Part shown: one piece after another, positions 16,861-25,760 of the stretch | Layout of the letters: each line of letters starts with the position of its first letter | How positions within the stretch are numbered: position 1 is the first letter of the stretch | Origin: Eubacterium sp. | GTDB lineage: Bacteria; Bacillota; Clostridia; Lachnospirales; Lachnospiraceae | Assembly: GCA_024681515.1 (NCBI GenBank) | Contig: JAILAR010000106.1 | Span: 1-64,000, forward strand | Direction of reading: 5' to 3' | Length of the DNA: 64,000 nt | The notes under the pieces: model-generated | What the model saw: only the letters and a program-made list of their open reading frames with translations | Told to the model about the DNA's origin: nothing | The model's database searches: none | Translations under genes and position numbers: made by a program

Positions 16861-18804
16861 CTACCGATTTGTGATATATACGCCCTGCTCGCGCTTTGCT
16901 TTCTTTGCGGCATACATCTTCTCGTCTGCAGCCTTCAGTGCCTTCACCATCTGGTAGCTTTCATTCAACGTTGTTACATAAGCGCCGCAACTGGTTGCAA
17001 CCGTGAAGGGCAGATTTACCGACTGGTTAAACTCCTGAAGGAACGTGTCGATCTTTTGGATGATACTGTCCGGATCGCAGTCACCGAATACCACCGCAAA
17101 GAGCTCATCGCCGCCGAACCGGGCTGCCAGCGAGTTCTCCGGGCAGGCATATACCAATGCATCTGCAACCGCTGCAATGGCGCGGTCACCGTCGGCATGA
17201 CCGAAGGTGTCGTTGATGTATTTCAGGCCGTCCAGATCGGACATGATCAGGGTGATGGGTTTTCCTCTGTGCTCATCGGAATGGGCGCACTCCCAGAAAG
17301 CCTTGCTGAAACCGAGACGGTTGTACAGGCCGGTCAGAGCGTCATGGCGGTACATGGAATCCATTTTTTCCAGAAGGAATCGCTGATACTGCATATTCAC
17401 GTAGCCGCCGACACCCATGTTCAGTGCATTTGTGATGCTGGCCGAACGGGAATAGTCCGTAATGGCATAGTTCTGGAAATAGTAGCAGGCAAAACCAAAA
17501 GGACGGTTCATATAATCCAGTGCGTTAAAGAGCAGAGGATGTCCCTGGGATGCCAGCTCCAAAATACGGTCCCTGTACCCGCCGGAAAGAACGGATTCTT
17601 TCGGGTTCACAGTCGGATCATAGAAGATCTCGTCCGGCAGCGGAATGTGGTCGAACCGATGCTCCTCCGCATAGTCTGCATCGTTGATCAGATGCAGATC
17701 CCGGGAAGGCATGTCCTCTTGAGAAATCATAAAATAGTTCTGTTCCGTATCAAAGCAGTGTCGGTCCACCACGGTCAGGTGGTGTTTCGTCTTATGCTGA
17801 TGGATCTTGGAGGCCATCTCGTAGGGGGTAAGACTGGTCTCCATGGCTGTAGAGATATCGTACAGGATCCGGATATCTTCCTGATGCCGGTAGAAGCTGT
17901 TGTTAAAACTCGAAAGAAGGGTATGTGCCTGCCAGATCATGGACGGACAACCACAGGACTCGTTCGGGATCAGTTTCGGAAGGATCTTCCTGTGGGAACA
18001 GGATTCGCCACGAAGCAGGCGGTTTACCGTATCACCGGTTGCTTCCGCCAGCAGCTCACTGTCACAGCTTGCGCTGGAGATCTTCGGCGTGGAGAAGAAG
18101 ATCTGCTCGTATCCGTCAAAACCGGAAACAATCACATCTTCCGGAACCCGGTATCCGGATTCCTGGAGAACATCACTGACATTCATGGCCATGATATCAT
18201 TTGCGCAGATGATCGCATCCGGAAGATTACCGTGATCGATCAGCTTCCGGGTGGCTTCCCGGGTAGGATCCGCCCAGAAATCCCCGTAGCTTACCATGCT
18301 GTCGTTAAAGGGAATCCCGTTTCTTTCACAGACTTTCCGGAAGATCTTGATCCGTTCATCGGAGAAAACGTTATTTGGAAGGCCGGCCATCATATGGGGA
18401 TGCTTAGCATGATGATCTTCGATGATGTGCCGTGCAATCTGCTCAAAACCGGCGCCGTAATCGAAGCTGACGTGGATGGTATCCTCGTAATCCCCGTCGA
18501 TCACGATCACGGGGACGTTATTTGCTTTGCAGTTGGACAGGATCCGATGGGCGATGGTATGGCTCTTGATCTTCTCATCCATCAGGATCAGACAACTCAG
18601 CTCCTCGAAGGGAATGATGTCATAGACGTAGGTCTCCGCGGGGATCGTTTTTTCATCCCAGTAAATATCGGTATTGATCGTAAATACAAGGAGGGAGGCA
18701 TCTTCCTCCCGGATCTTATCATTTAATGTTTGGATGAATCCGTAGATCTGCGGATCATAGACGCGTGAAGTACAAAGCGCGACCAGACGTCTGCGGGTTT
18801 CCAT
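16861..18804 (-). CDS. Cytosolic LacI-like ligand-binding sensor fused to GGDEF domain
   Basis: The first ~300 of 647 residues match the Peripla_BP_3/LacI-type effector domain: RRLVALCTSRVYDPQIYGFI, HIIEDHHAKHPHMMAGLP, DAIICANDIMAMNVSDVL and GYRVPEDVIVSGFDG. There is no helix-turn-helix and no signal peptide, so it should sense a small molecule in the cytosol. A ~180-residue linker region leads to a GGDEF domain: DALTGLYNRLGFSK, IMSDLDGLKYINDTFGHADGD and RFGGDELFAVV. GGDEL replaces GGDEF, but the metal and GTP residues look intact, so diguanylate cyclase activity is likely. No RxxD inhibitory site precedes the loop. The EAL protein at 25761 has the same type of input domain, suggesting paired control of c-di-GMP. 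The promoter carries a palindrome between its boxes. Confidence 0.88.
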   Translation of the reverse strand: METRRRLVALCTSRVYDPQIYGFIQTLNDKIREEDASLLVFTINTDIYWDEKTIPAETYVYDIIPFEELSCLILMDEKIKSHTIAHRILSNCKANNVPVIVIDGDYEDTIHVSFDYGAGFEQIARHIIEDHHAKHPHMMAGLPNNVFSDERIKIFRKVCERNGIPFNDSMVSYGDFWADPTREATRKLIDHGNLPDAIICANDIMAMNVSDVLQESGYRVPEDVIVSGFDGYEQIFFSTPKISSASCDSELLAEATGDTVNRLLRGESCSHRKILPKLIPNESCGCPSMIWQAHTLLSSFNNSFYRHQEDIRILYDISTAMETSLTPYEMASKIHQHKTKHHLTVVDRHCFDTEQNYFMISQEDMPSRDLHLINDADYAEEHRFDHIPLPDEIFYDPTVNPKESVLSGGYRDRILELASQGHPLLFNALDYMNRPFGFACYYFQNYAITDYSRSASITNALNMGVGGYVNMQYQRFLLEKMDSMYRHDALTGLYNRLGFSKAFWECAHSDEHRGKPITLIMSDLDGLKYINDTFGHADGDRAIAAVADALVYACPENSLAARFGGDELFAVVFGDCDPDSIIQKIDTFLQEFNQSVNLPFTVATSCGAYVTTLNESYQMVKALKAADEKMYAAKKAKREQGVYITNR

Positions 18805-18867
18805 ATAGACCTCCCCAACGCAAACAGGCTGCCGTCATTACGACAGGGTTTTATATGACACACACTG

Positions 18868-18896
18868 ATTATAACACTCCGCGGAGTGTAAAACAA
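18868..18896 (-). promoter_or_regulatory. Promoter of the sensor-GGDEF gene with a palindromic operator in the spacer
   Basis: On the minus strand TTGTTT (18896-18891) and TATAAT (18873-18868) are 17 bp apart. The spacer is filled by the perfect 16-bp palindrome ACACTCCGCGGAGTGT (18874-18889). A regulator bound there would directly control polymerase. The -35 box is weak, as expected for a regulated promoter. Confidence 0.55.
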
Positions 18897-19025
18897 CGAT
18901 ATACAACAAGAAAGAAGGAGGTCCGGGAGATATTATCGTCATATATCACAAAAAAACTTTGTAGATTTGACAAATAAAATAGGAAAATGTCAAAATTTCC
19001 TGTCGAAATTTTTTTTTATATGTAG

Positions 19026-19031
19026 TATAAT
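19026..19031 (+). promoter_or_regulatory. -10 element upstream of the AAA-like gene
   Basis: TATAAT lies about 32 nt before the start codon, in an AT-rich stretch. A convincing -35 at the right distance is not seen (TGTCGA at 19 bp is the nearest). Confidence 0.45.
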
Positions 19032-19062
19032 GATTCCATGACTGATGTTTGGAGGGGGAATT

Positions 19063-20310
19063 ATGAAACCATTCAGAAATGCGTATGAGGCAATTAAAAG
19101 ATTACTCTCTAAATTATTCGGCGGCGGAGAAGAGAAAGAAGAAGTAACCAGCGCAGCTGAGCCGGAACTTAAGAAAACAGAGCCGCAGCCGGAACCGGAG
19201 CCCCAAAAGCCGGAGGCAAAACCCGAGAATAAGAAGGCAGAGCCGAAAAAGCCTGAGGCGAATAAAAAGCCGGAGGCAAATAAGAAACCTGAGGCGAAAC
19301 CTGAGAATAAGAAGGCAGAGCCGAAAAAGCAGGGAGCAAAGCCTGAGAATAAAACCGCAGAACCCAAAAAGTCTGCTTCAGGTAAGACGGCGGAAGAGGA
19401 CATGGAAGCTTATGTCCGCGAGTCCGAGAGAAAAGAGCAGGAAGCCTATGCAGCCGAGGCAAAGCGCCGTGCGGAACGTGCAGCCAAGCGTGAAGCGGAA
19501 GAGAAACGTGCAGAGCAGCGTGCGGCAAGACGTGAGATGGAAGCACAGGCAGGCATGGGTGTCCGCCGCGTGACCGATCCGGTGACCGGTGAAGAGGTAC
19601 CGCTGGGTGCACTTCCGGCCAGAGCCGTTACTCTGAAGAAGTACAGCAAGATCGCTTCCACATCGGACGATGTGATCCTGTCCGTGAATTCAATCCTGCG
19701 TCATCCGGATATGTCGAAGAATATCGTTATCCTCGGAAAGAACGGTTTCGGTACGGTTCGTGTAGGTGAGGATTTTGCGAGAAGCTTTTATGCGATGGAA
19801 CTGGTAAAGTCCGATAAGATCGCAAAGATCAAGGCAAAGCAGCTGAACAAGATCGGTCTGGAGAAGCTGCAGGGCCTGAAGGGCGGATGCCTCATCATCG
19901 AGAATGCAGGTCTTGTAGTACCTGCAAAGCTGGTTGAGGTTATCAAGAACTCCGCACCGGATGAGAATGATTACGTTGTGATCCTGACCGGTGAGATCGA
20001 TTCGCTGGCTCGGTTCTTTGAGGATAATCAGGATGTTGCGGATCAGTTCATTTATCTGGTCGGCATCCATAAGATCAAAGAGAAGGGCATGATCTCTCTG
20101 GCGCGTGGTTATATCAAGGAGAAGGGTTACACCGCAGACAAGCCTGTTTATGAGCAGCTGAAGCAGTCCCTTACCGCCATGGAGGAAGGCAACATCGACC
20201 GTTTCCTGGAATTCCTGGATAAGGTTATGGAAGCTACCGATGCGCGTGAAGTGTCCGAAGGCAACGGAGGACATAAGGAAGTACTTGTTGAGGACGTCCG
20301 TAAGGCGTAA
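19063..20310 (+). CDS. Protein with Lys/Pro/Glu-rich N-terminus and degenerate AAA-like core
   Basis: The start at ATG 19063 is chosen because GGAGGGGG lies 4 nt upstream; the track adds six codons. The protein (415 aa) has a short hydrophobic N-terminal helix, about 100 residues of repeats such as EAKPENKKAEPKKPEANKKP, then a highly charged helix (residues ~120-165). The C-terminal ~240 residues resemble a CbbX/SpoVK-type AAA+ fold. IVILGKNGFGTVRVGEDFAR sits where Walker A should be, GGCLIIENAG where Walker B should be, and VVILTGEIDSLARFFEDN at sensor 1. The GKT and DE residues of the two Walker motifs are missing, so it probably does not hydrolyse ATP and may be a scaffold. Cellular role unknown. 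It is single-gene, with its own terminator. Confidence 0.6.
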   Translation: MKPFRNAYEAIKRLLSKLFGGGEEKEEVTSAAEPELKKTEPQPEPEPQKPEAKPENKKAEPKKPEANKKPEANKKPEAKPENKKAEPKKQGAKPENKTAEPKKSASGKTAEEDMEAYVRESERKEQEAYAAEAKRRAERAAKREAEEKRAEQRAARREMEAQAGMGVRRVTDPVTGEEVPLGALPARAVTLKKYSKIASTSDDVILSVNSILRHPDMSKNIVILGKNGFGTVRVGEDFARSFYAMELVKSDKIAKIKAKQLNKIGLEKLQGLKGGCLIIENAGLVVPAKLVEVIKNSAPDENDYVVILTGEIDSLARFFEDNQDVADQFIYLVGIHKIKEKGMISLARGYIKEKGYTADKPVYEQLKQSLTAMEEGNIDRFLEFLDKVMEATDAREVSEGNGGHKEVLVEDVRKA

Positions 20311-20325
20311 CCTGTACAATCTATT

Positions 20326-20367
20326 AAGAAAGATCTCTGCTATACTGCTGGGGTCTTTCTTTTTTTG
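20326..20367 (+). terminator. Terminator of the AAA-like gene
   Basis: The stem AAGAAAGATC pairs imperfectly with GGGTCTTTCTT and is followed by a long T run. Confidence 0.8.
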
Positions 20368-20503
20368 CTGTTTCATGCTATAGTGTAGAACTGTTACAGA
20401 ACTTTACGGGATGATGTCAGATGCTTTAAAATGATATAAATTCATGTAAAATCATTCGGGATCATACATAATAAAGTTAAATACGGATATGAGGTGAATG
20501 GGA

Positions 20504-21784
20504 ATGGCCATGAAGAAGAAGCCGGTTACCGGCATGAAAGATATCCTCCCCCGGGAGATGGAGATCCGCGATTATGCCATCGGGCTGATCAAGGATACAT
20601 ATCGGAGATTTGGATTTACATCCATGGAGACTCCTGCGGTGGACCACATAGAGAATCTGTCTTCCAAGCAGGGCGGTGAAAATGAGAAGCTGATCTTCAA
20701 GATCCTGAAGCGTGGTGAGAAACTGCGTCTGGAAGAAGCAAAAGAGGAGATCGATCTGGTAGACGGAGGTCTCCGCTATGACCTGACAGTGCCGCTCTGT
20801 CGGTATTACTCTAACAATGCAAACGAACTGCCGAGTCCTTTTAAGGCGTTACAGATGGGCCCTGTATGGCGTGCGGATCGTCCGCAGAGAGGGCGTTACC
20901 GCCAGTTCATGCAGTGTGACATCGATATTCTGGGAGAACCGTCGATCCTTGCAGAGATCGAACTGATCCTCGCAACCACCACATTGCTGGGCAAACTGGA
21001 TTTCAGCCGGTTTACAATCCGGATCAATGACCGCCGGATCCTTCGGGCCATGGTGGACTATGCCGGCTTTACGGCACCGGAAGGCATGGGCAGCGTTGAT
21101 TATGACGGTATCTTCATCACGCTGGATAAGATGGATAAGATCGAGCTCACAGGTGTCCGTGAGGAACTGATCGGTGCAGGGTATGCGCAGGAAACCGTAG
21201 ATAAATATCTGAAACTGTTTCAGAAGATCACCCCGGATGTGGCAGGTCTTCGGACGCTGAAGGAGACGCTGGGGGATTTTCTCCCGGAAGAAATCTCTTC
21301 CAATCTCGCTGCCATTATGGAAAGCGTGGATGCCGCTAAGGAAGCAGATTTTAAGATCGCGTTTGATCCTACACTTGTGCGAGGAATGTCTTATTATACC
21401 GGTCCGATCTTTGAGATCTCCATGGACGAATATGGCGGATCTGTCGGCGGCGGCGGACGTTATGACGAGATGATCGGCCGTTTCACCGGACAGTCGACGC
21501 CTGCCTGTGGTTTCTCCATCGGATTTGAGCGGATCGTCATGCTCCTTCTGGAACGTGATTTCCAGGTGCCCGGAAGCGCAAAGAAGACGGCATATATGGT
21601 TGAAAAAGGAATGCCCGGAGAGAAACTTGCCAGGATCCTTGCAAAGGCGAAGGCAAAGCGCGCAGAGGGCGAGAGTATCAATCTTGTGATGATGAAGAAG
21701 AACAAGAAGTTCCAGAAGGATCAGCTGACGGCAGAGGGCTACACGGAGATCGTGGAATTCTTTGCCGACAGGGAGATCGATTGA
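20504..21784 (+). CDS. hisS: Histidyl-tRNA synthetase
   Basis: The enzyme charges tRNA-His with histidine in the cytosol. Class II motifs are clear: GMKDILPREMEIRDY at the N-terminus, RYDLTVPLCRYYSNN (motif 1 region), GPVWRADRPQRGRYRQFMQCDIDILG (motif 2) and the HisRS-specific RGMSYYTGPIFEIS, with GFSIGFERIVMLLL as motif 3. The C-terminal anticodon-binding part is present. HisZ paralogues usually lack some of these, so HisS is preferred. The track start at 20498 leaves only one base after GAGGTG; the third-codon ATG at 20504 has a 7-nt spacing and is chosen. No T-box leader is visible in the 140-nt upstream gap. Confidence 0.93.
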   Translation: MAMKKKPVTGMKDILPREMEIRDYAIGLIKDTYRRFGFTSMETPAVDHIENLSSKQGGENEKLIFKILKRGEKLRLEEAKEEIDLVDGGLRYDLTVPLCRYYSNNANELPSPFKALQMGPVWRADRPQRGRYRQFMQCDIDILGEPSILAEIELILATTTLLGKLDFSRFTIRINDRRILRAMVDYAGFTAPEGMGSVDYDGIFITLDKMDKIELTGVREELIGAGYAQETVDKYLKLFQKITPDVAGLRTLKETLGDFLPEEISSNLAAIMESVDAAKEADFKIAFDPTLVRGMSYYTGPIFEISMDEYGGSVGGGGRYDEMIGRFTGQSTPACGFSIGFERIVMLLLERDFQVPGSAKKTAYMVEKGMPGEKLARILAKAKAKRAEGESINLVMMKKNKKFQKDQLTAEGYTEIVEFFADREID

Positions 21785-21838
21785 TGAATTGAATGTGACT
21801 GTGATGAGGTCAAAATAAGATCGAAATACGATTATGAT

Positions 21839-21879
21839 AAAAGCGGTTCACTGCCGGCGAGAAGTGGATCGCTTTTTTT
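21839..21879 (+). terminator. Terminator of hisS
   Basis: AAAAGCG pairs with CGCTTTT, with additional CACT/AGTG pairing inside, and is followed by a T run. Confidence 0.8.
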
Positions 21880-21989
21880 CAAACTTTCAGTTTGTTTTCA
21901 GATTGACATTGTAAAGTACAGTCATACAAAGCAACAAAACCTCGAAACAAAGCCGTTTGCGAGGCAGCTGACAGAAAGGGGATGAGATC

Positions 21990-23291
21990 ATGCATAAGAA
22001 ATTTACAAAACGTTTTTTTACATTTATCGTCGGACTGGCACTGGTGGGTTCCATGGCGGCATGCGGATCAACGGGTACCGATAATACAGCTTTAGGAAAT
22101 GCAGGAACCGGTACTTCTGTAAGTACGTCGTCGGACGGGGCGGTTACGGAAGATAAGGTGACCACTGCTTCGTCCGCAGCAACGGCCAATGATGGAACGG
22201 TGGTTACCGTGGCAGCAACCGGCTCAGACGGAGCCATCGATACATCGGATCTCTTTTCAAAGCGTGATCTGACCCAGACGGCGGATCTTTCGGAAGCGGA
22301 GACATATACACTCAGCGACGGACAGGATATTGAGATCACGTCTGCAGGGGTGTATGTACTTACGGGAACAGCTTCGAATGTGACGGTCACGGTAAATGTG
22401 GCGGACGATGAGAAGGTCCAGCTGGTGTTGGACGGCATAGATATAACAAATGGCAGTCAGCCGGTCATTTTCGTAAAAAATGCGGATAAGGTTTTCATAA
22501 CCACTGCATCCGGTACGGAAAACGATCTGTCGGTAAGCGGCAGTTTTACGAAGATGGATGATACGAATACGGATGCCGTGATCTATTCAAAGGACGATCT
22601 GGTACTGAATGGTCTGGGGACGCTGAACATTTCTTCTTCGGAAAATGGGATCAGCTGCAAGGATGATCTGAAGATCACCGGCGGAACCCTGAACCTGAAT
22701 GTGGCAGATGCGGCGCTGGAAGCAAATGATTCCATCGCTGTTGCGGACGGTACCGTAAACGTGACTGCCTCCAATGATGCGCTCCATGCGGAGAATGATG
22801 ATGACAATTCCAAAGGATATATCTATATCTGCGGCGGAACTCTGACTCTGAAAGCGGCAGATGACGGGGTTCATGCGACGACCATCGTTCAGATCGATGG
22901 AGGTACCCTCGATATCACAGCAGCGGAAGGCGTCGAGGGCACCTGGATCCAGATCAATGACGGAACCGTCAATATTACGGCAAGTGATGACGGGATCAAC
23001 GCGGCAAACAAGTCGTCTTCTTATTCGGCAAAAGTGGAGATCAACGGCGGTTACACAACCGTCACCATGGGCCAGGGTGATACGGACGGTGTGGATTCCA
23101 ACGGTGATATCATCATAAACGGCGGAACCATCAGCGTTACCGGACAGTCCACATTTGATTATGACGGAACAGGAACCATTAACGGTGGAACCGTCATTTC
23201 CAACGGCGAAGAAGTGACCACCCTCCCGAACCAGTTTATGGGCGGCGGCATGGGCGGCATGGGCGGCGGTGGCCGGGGCGGCTGGCACTAA
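21990..23291 (+). CDS. Secreted lipoprotein with carbohydrate-binding beta-helix (Cthe_2159-like)
   Basis: The 433-aa protein begins with a lipoprotein signal (FIVGLALVGSMAACGS; lipobox MAAC) and a Ser/Thr-rich linker of about 60 residues. The rest consists of short parallel-beta repeats with the recurring pattern GGTLxxxAADDGVHA, GGTLDITAAEGVEG and DGTVNITASDDGINA. That is the hallmark of the carbohydrate-binding domain-containing family related to Clostridium thermocellum Cthe_2159, which binds polysaccharide such as pectin or cellulose. The chain ends with a flexible Gly/Met tail (GGGMGGMGGGGRGGWH). It is surface-anchored and probably calcium-dependent, given the many DD motifs. It is monocistronic; the start has AAGGGGATGAG upstream. 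Confidence 0.8.
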   Translation: MHKKFTKRFFTFIVGLALVGSMAACGSTGTDNTALGNAGTGTSVSTSSDGAVTEDKVTTASSAATANDGTVVTVAATGSDGAIDTSDLFSKRDLTQTADLSEAETYTLSDGQDIEITSAGVYVLTGTASNVTVTVNVADDEKVQLVLDGIDITNGSQPVIFVKNADKVFITTASGTENDLSVSGSFTKMDDTNTDAVIYSKDDLVLNGLGTLNISSSENGISCKDDLKITGGTLNLNVADAALEANDSIAVADGTVNVTASNDALHAENDDDNSKGYIYICGGTLTLKAADDGVHATTIVQIDGGTLDITAAEGVEGTWIQINDGTVNITASDDGINAANKSSSYSAKVEINGGYTTVTMGQGDTDGVDSNGDIIINGGTISVTGQSTFDYDGTGTINGGTVISNGEEVTTLPNQFMGGGMGGMGGGGRGGWH

Positions 23292-23333
23292 GAACCGGAG
23301 CAAGATCGGCGGATGATGAACCGCCGGGGAATG

Positions 23334-23366
23334 AAGCGGCAGGGTAACACCCTGCTGCTTTTCTTT
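23334..23366 (+). terminator. Terminator of the carbohydrate-binding lipoprotein gene
   Basis: AAGCGGCAGGGT / ACCCTGCTGCTT stem with a 3-nt loop and T-rich tail. Confidence 0.8.
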
Positions 23367-23499
23367 ATTTGACCGGTGTGTTATACTATGTGACGGAACT
23401 ATCGTGTATGTGATAAATCAGGCGGAATGTCTTCGCGAGGGGATTTGTTCCTCCGAGTTGCAACGGCCGACGGCTGTGATCATTGATGAGGGAATAAGG

Positions 23500-24279
23500 A
23501 TGGATCGGTTACGGACCAGAACGGCAATTAAATATTTGGCGATCCTTACCATGCTGATCGATCATATCGGCATGTTTTTTATTCCGATCAGTACGATCCC
23601 GGGACTTCTCTGCCGGGTGATCGGCCGGTTTACCGCGCCGACCATGTGCTTTTTCCTGGCAGAAGGGTACATCCATACCTCTTCCCGGAAGAAATACGGG
23701 ACCCGTCTTTTCGTCTTCGGTGTTCTGTCCCAGATTCCATATGCACTATCGCATTATGCCGTTCCCTCAAGGGATCCGCTGCTTCAGGATACGGTGGCCG
23801 GAGTGGCAGGCTTTTCCTGGGAACGTGCATGGAAGGCGCTTCTCACGCCGGACTTCAATATGATCCTGACACTCTTTCTGTCATTTTTGATCCTGTATGT
23901 TTATGATCTCGTGCCCGGTTACAATAAAAGGATCGTCCTGATCGGTCTGTTACTGGCAGCTTCCATGTTCTGTGACTGGGGGATGGTAGCACCGTTTTAT
24001 GCGCTGACATTTGCCATCTATCGGGAGGACCGGAAGAAGCAGCTGAAATACTTTGTGCTGATCACGATGTGTTATGTCATAATGGAGACGGTTTTCTGTA
24101 TCATGAACGACCGTCACTGGTACGGTCAGCTCTGGCAGCTGGGACTCTTACTTTTTATTCCGGTCCTTTCCCTGTATAACGGGGAGAGCGGCAGCCGATC
24201 TGCATTTCATAAATGGTTTTTCTATCTTTTCTATCCGATCCATCTTCTGATCTTCTGGGCGATACTGACCTGGTGCTGA
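23500..24279 (+). CDS. TraX-like polytopic membrane protein
   Basis: The track starts at 23404, but the first 32 codons look non-coding. The ATG at 23500 follows GAGGG by 7 nt and begins MDRLRTRTAIKYLAILTMLIDHIG. LKxLAIxxMLIDHIG near the start, a second helix with RFTAPTMCFFLAEGYIHT and later YPIHLLIFWAIL are typical of the TraX family, first known from F-plasmid pilin acetylation. In Firmicutes the chromosomal members are of unknown substrate. About seven to eight membrane helices are visible in 259 aa. It stands alone, with no conjugation genes nearby, so a role in envelope acylation is only a guess. Confidence 0.8.
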   Translation: MDRLRTRTAIKYLAILTMLIDHIGMFFIPISTIPGLLCRVIGRFTAPTMCFFLAEGYIHTSSRKKYGTRLFVFGVLSQIPYALSHYAVPSRDPLLQDTVAGVAGFSWERAWKALLTPDFNMILTLFLSFLILYVYDLVPGYNKRIVLIGLLLAASMFCDWGMVAPFYALTFAIYREDRKKQLKYFVLITMCYVIMETVFCIMNDRHWYGQLWQLGLLLFIPVLSLYNGESGSRSAFHKWFFYLFYPIHLLIFWAILTWC

Positions 24280-24448
24280 GCAGGCACCGTCGGTTATTGC
24301 CCTTTTTTCTGCTCTGATCGCCGGTCTGAGGCAAATTTTCAAAAAAAACCGAAAAAAAGACGCAAAAACGGTGGTTCTTCTGTGCGTTTCATGGTAAAAT
24401 GTAAGTTGGATTTTTGGGGGTGCATGGCTCAAAATAAGGGGGGAGAGT

Positions 24449-25729
24449 ATGCAAAATTACAGACAGAATAAATTAAATCTGGTGGCCGGATTAATGTTCC
24501 TGCTGATCGCACTTTTCCGGACGGTTTCTTTTGTCGACACGATGAAGATCGTTAACCAGTACAACAGGTATGGTATTTCTCTCGGATGGCAGGTCTGGGT
24601 GGCGGTCATTGCAGAGGGACTGATCCTGCTCCTGTTTGCGCTCGCTGGTATCTTCCTGCTGATGGCGAGAGATGATCTGTATGGAAATGTGATCATAGGC
24701 GTCGGGGTGTCCTTCCTGGTGGAGTATCTGGTGCTCGTGATCAATCTGATCTCCACGGCCAGACAATACGGAGGATCTGTCGCCGGATATATGCTCAACT
24801 GGAGATTTGTTCTTCTGTACGGTGCGATGACCTGCTTTGGTCTCTGCTTTATCCTGTCAGGAGTCTATGCGAAAAAAGTGGAGGAGAGTCCTTCCAAAAT
24901 CGGAAGCGGCTGGCTCCAGGGACCGATAGCCTTTGTTCTGGGGATCGTCCTTATGATCATTCCCACCATCGGAACGGGAACATCCGTGCTGGATATGTTC
25001 TCTGCGGTTTCATCAGATAAAACGTGGGTCGCTATTGCGGGATTTATATTGGATCTGCTCTCTCTGATCTTTGCCGGTCTGCATCTGAAAAAAGCAGAGG
25101 AGGATTCCTTCCTTCAGGGAGCGAAGAAACCGCCGATCTACGGTGTTCCGGCCTATAACGCAAATCCTTATCAGCCGTTCAACACAAATGTACAGGGCAG
25201 CGTGCCTTATACTCCGGGTAATTCCGGTCAGTACGGAGCACAGCAGGGCTATGCGGCAGGTCAGTACGGAGCACAGCAGGGTTATGCGGCAGGTCAGTAT
25301 GGAGCGCAGCAGGGTTACGCAGGTCAGTACGGGGCTCAGCAGGGCTACGCGGGCCAGTACGGAGCGCAGCAGGGCTACGCGGGTCAGTACGGAGCACAGC
25401 AGGGCTACGCGGGTCAGTACGGAGCGCAGCAGGGCTACGCGGGTCAGTACGGAGCACAGCAGGGCTACGCGGATCAGTACGGAGCACAGCAGGGTTACGG
25501 CGGTCAGTATGGAGCGCAGCAGGGCAGCCAGTATGCTTACGGCGGTCAGGACAGTGCTCCCCAGCAACAATACAGCACGGGTAAGTACAGTCTGGTTCAG
25601 CCGGAGGGAGAACAGGCGGCGGATCCTTCGGGAATGGGATCACAGGGATCTGAGGAACGGATCCTGAATTACGGACAGTCTCAGGGATACGGGCAGCAAC
25701 AGGTGAACCCGGATCCTAATCAGCAATAG
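24449..25729 (+). CDS. Membrane protein with cytosolic or surface GQYGAQQGYA repeat tail
   Basis: The protein (426 aa) starts behind GGGGGGAGAG. It has about six hydrophobic segments in the first 220 residues (for example LVAGLMFLLIALFRTVSF, LILLLFALAGIFLLMA, FVLGIVLMIIPTIG). A low-complexity tail follows. It contains ten tandem copies of a 10-11-residue unit, GQYGAQQGYA, and then more Gln/Gly/Tyr-rich sequence. Such Tyr/Gln/Gly repeats can be flexible or phase-separating. I know no function for this combination. It lies 31 nt upstream of the sensor-EAL gene and may be co-transcribed with it. Confidence 0.75.
   Translation: MQNYRQNKLNLVAGLMFLLIALFRTVSFVDTMKIVNQYNRYGISLGWQVWVAVIAEGLILLLFALAGIFLLMARDDLYGNVIIGVGVSFLVEYLVLVINLISTARQYGGSVAGYMLNWRFVLLYGAMTCFGLCFILSGVYAKKVEESPSKIGSGWLQGPIAFVLGIVLMIIPTIGTGTSVLDMFSAVSSDKTWVAIAGFILDLLSLIFAGLHLKKAEEDSFLQGAKKPPIYGVPAYNANPYQPFNTNVQGSVPYTPGNSGQYGAQQGYAAGQYGAQQGYAAGQYGAQQGYAGQYGAQQGYAGQYGAQQGYAGQYGAQQGYAGQYGAQQGYAGQYGAQQGYADQYGAQQGYGGQYGAQQGSQYAYGGQDSAPQQQYSTGKYSLVQPEGEQAADPSGMGSQGSEERILNYGQSQGYGQQQVNPDPNQQ
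25226..25525 (+). repeat. Ten tandem 30-33-bp coding repeats
   Basis: Units begin at 25226, 25259 and 25292 and then every 30 bp to 25502 (consensus GGTCAGTACGGAGCACAGCA plus 10 bp). Synonymous differences between units show some age, while runs of identical units suggest recent slippage. Confidence 0.95.
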
Positions 25730-25760
25730 AAAACGACATAAAACAGACGGAGATGGCACT

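Noticed and set aside
20368-20503. T-box leader for hisS
   Set aside because: No specifier stem, no AGGGUGGNACCGCG-like motif and too little sequence.
25226-25525. CRISPR or mobile repeat
   Set aside because: The repeats are in frame and encode the GQYGAQQGYA tail of a membrane protein.
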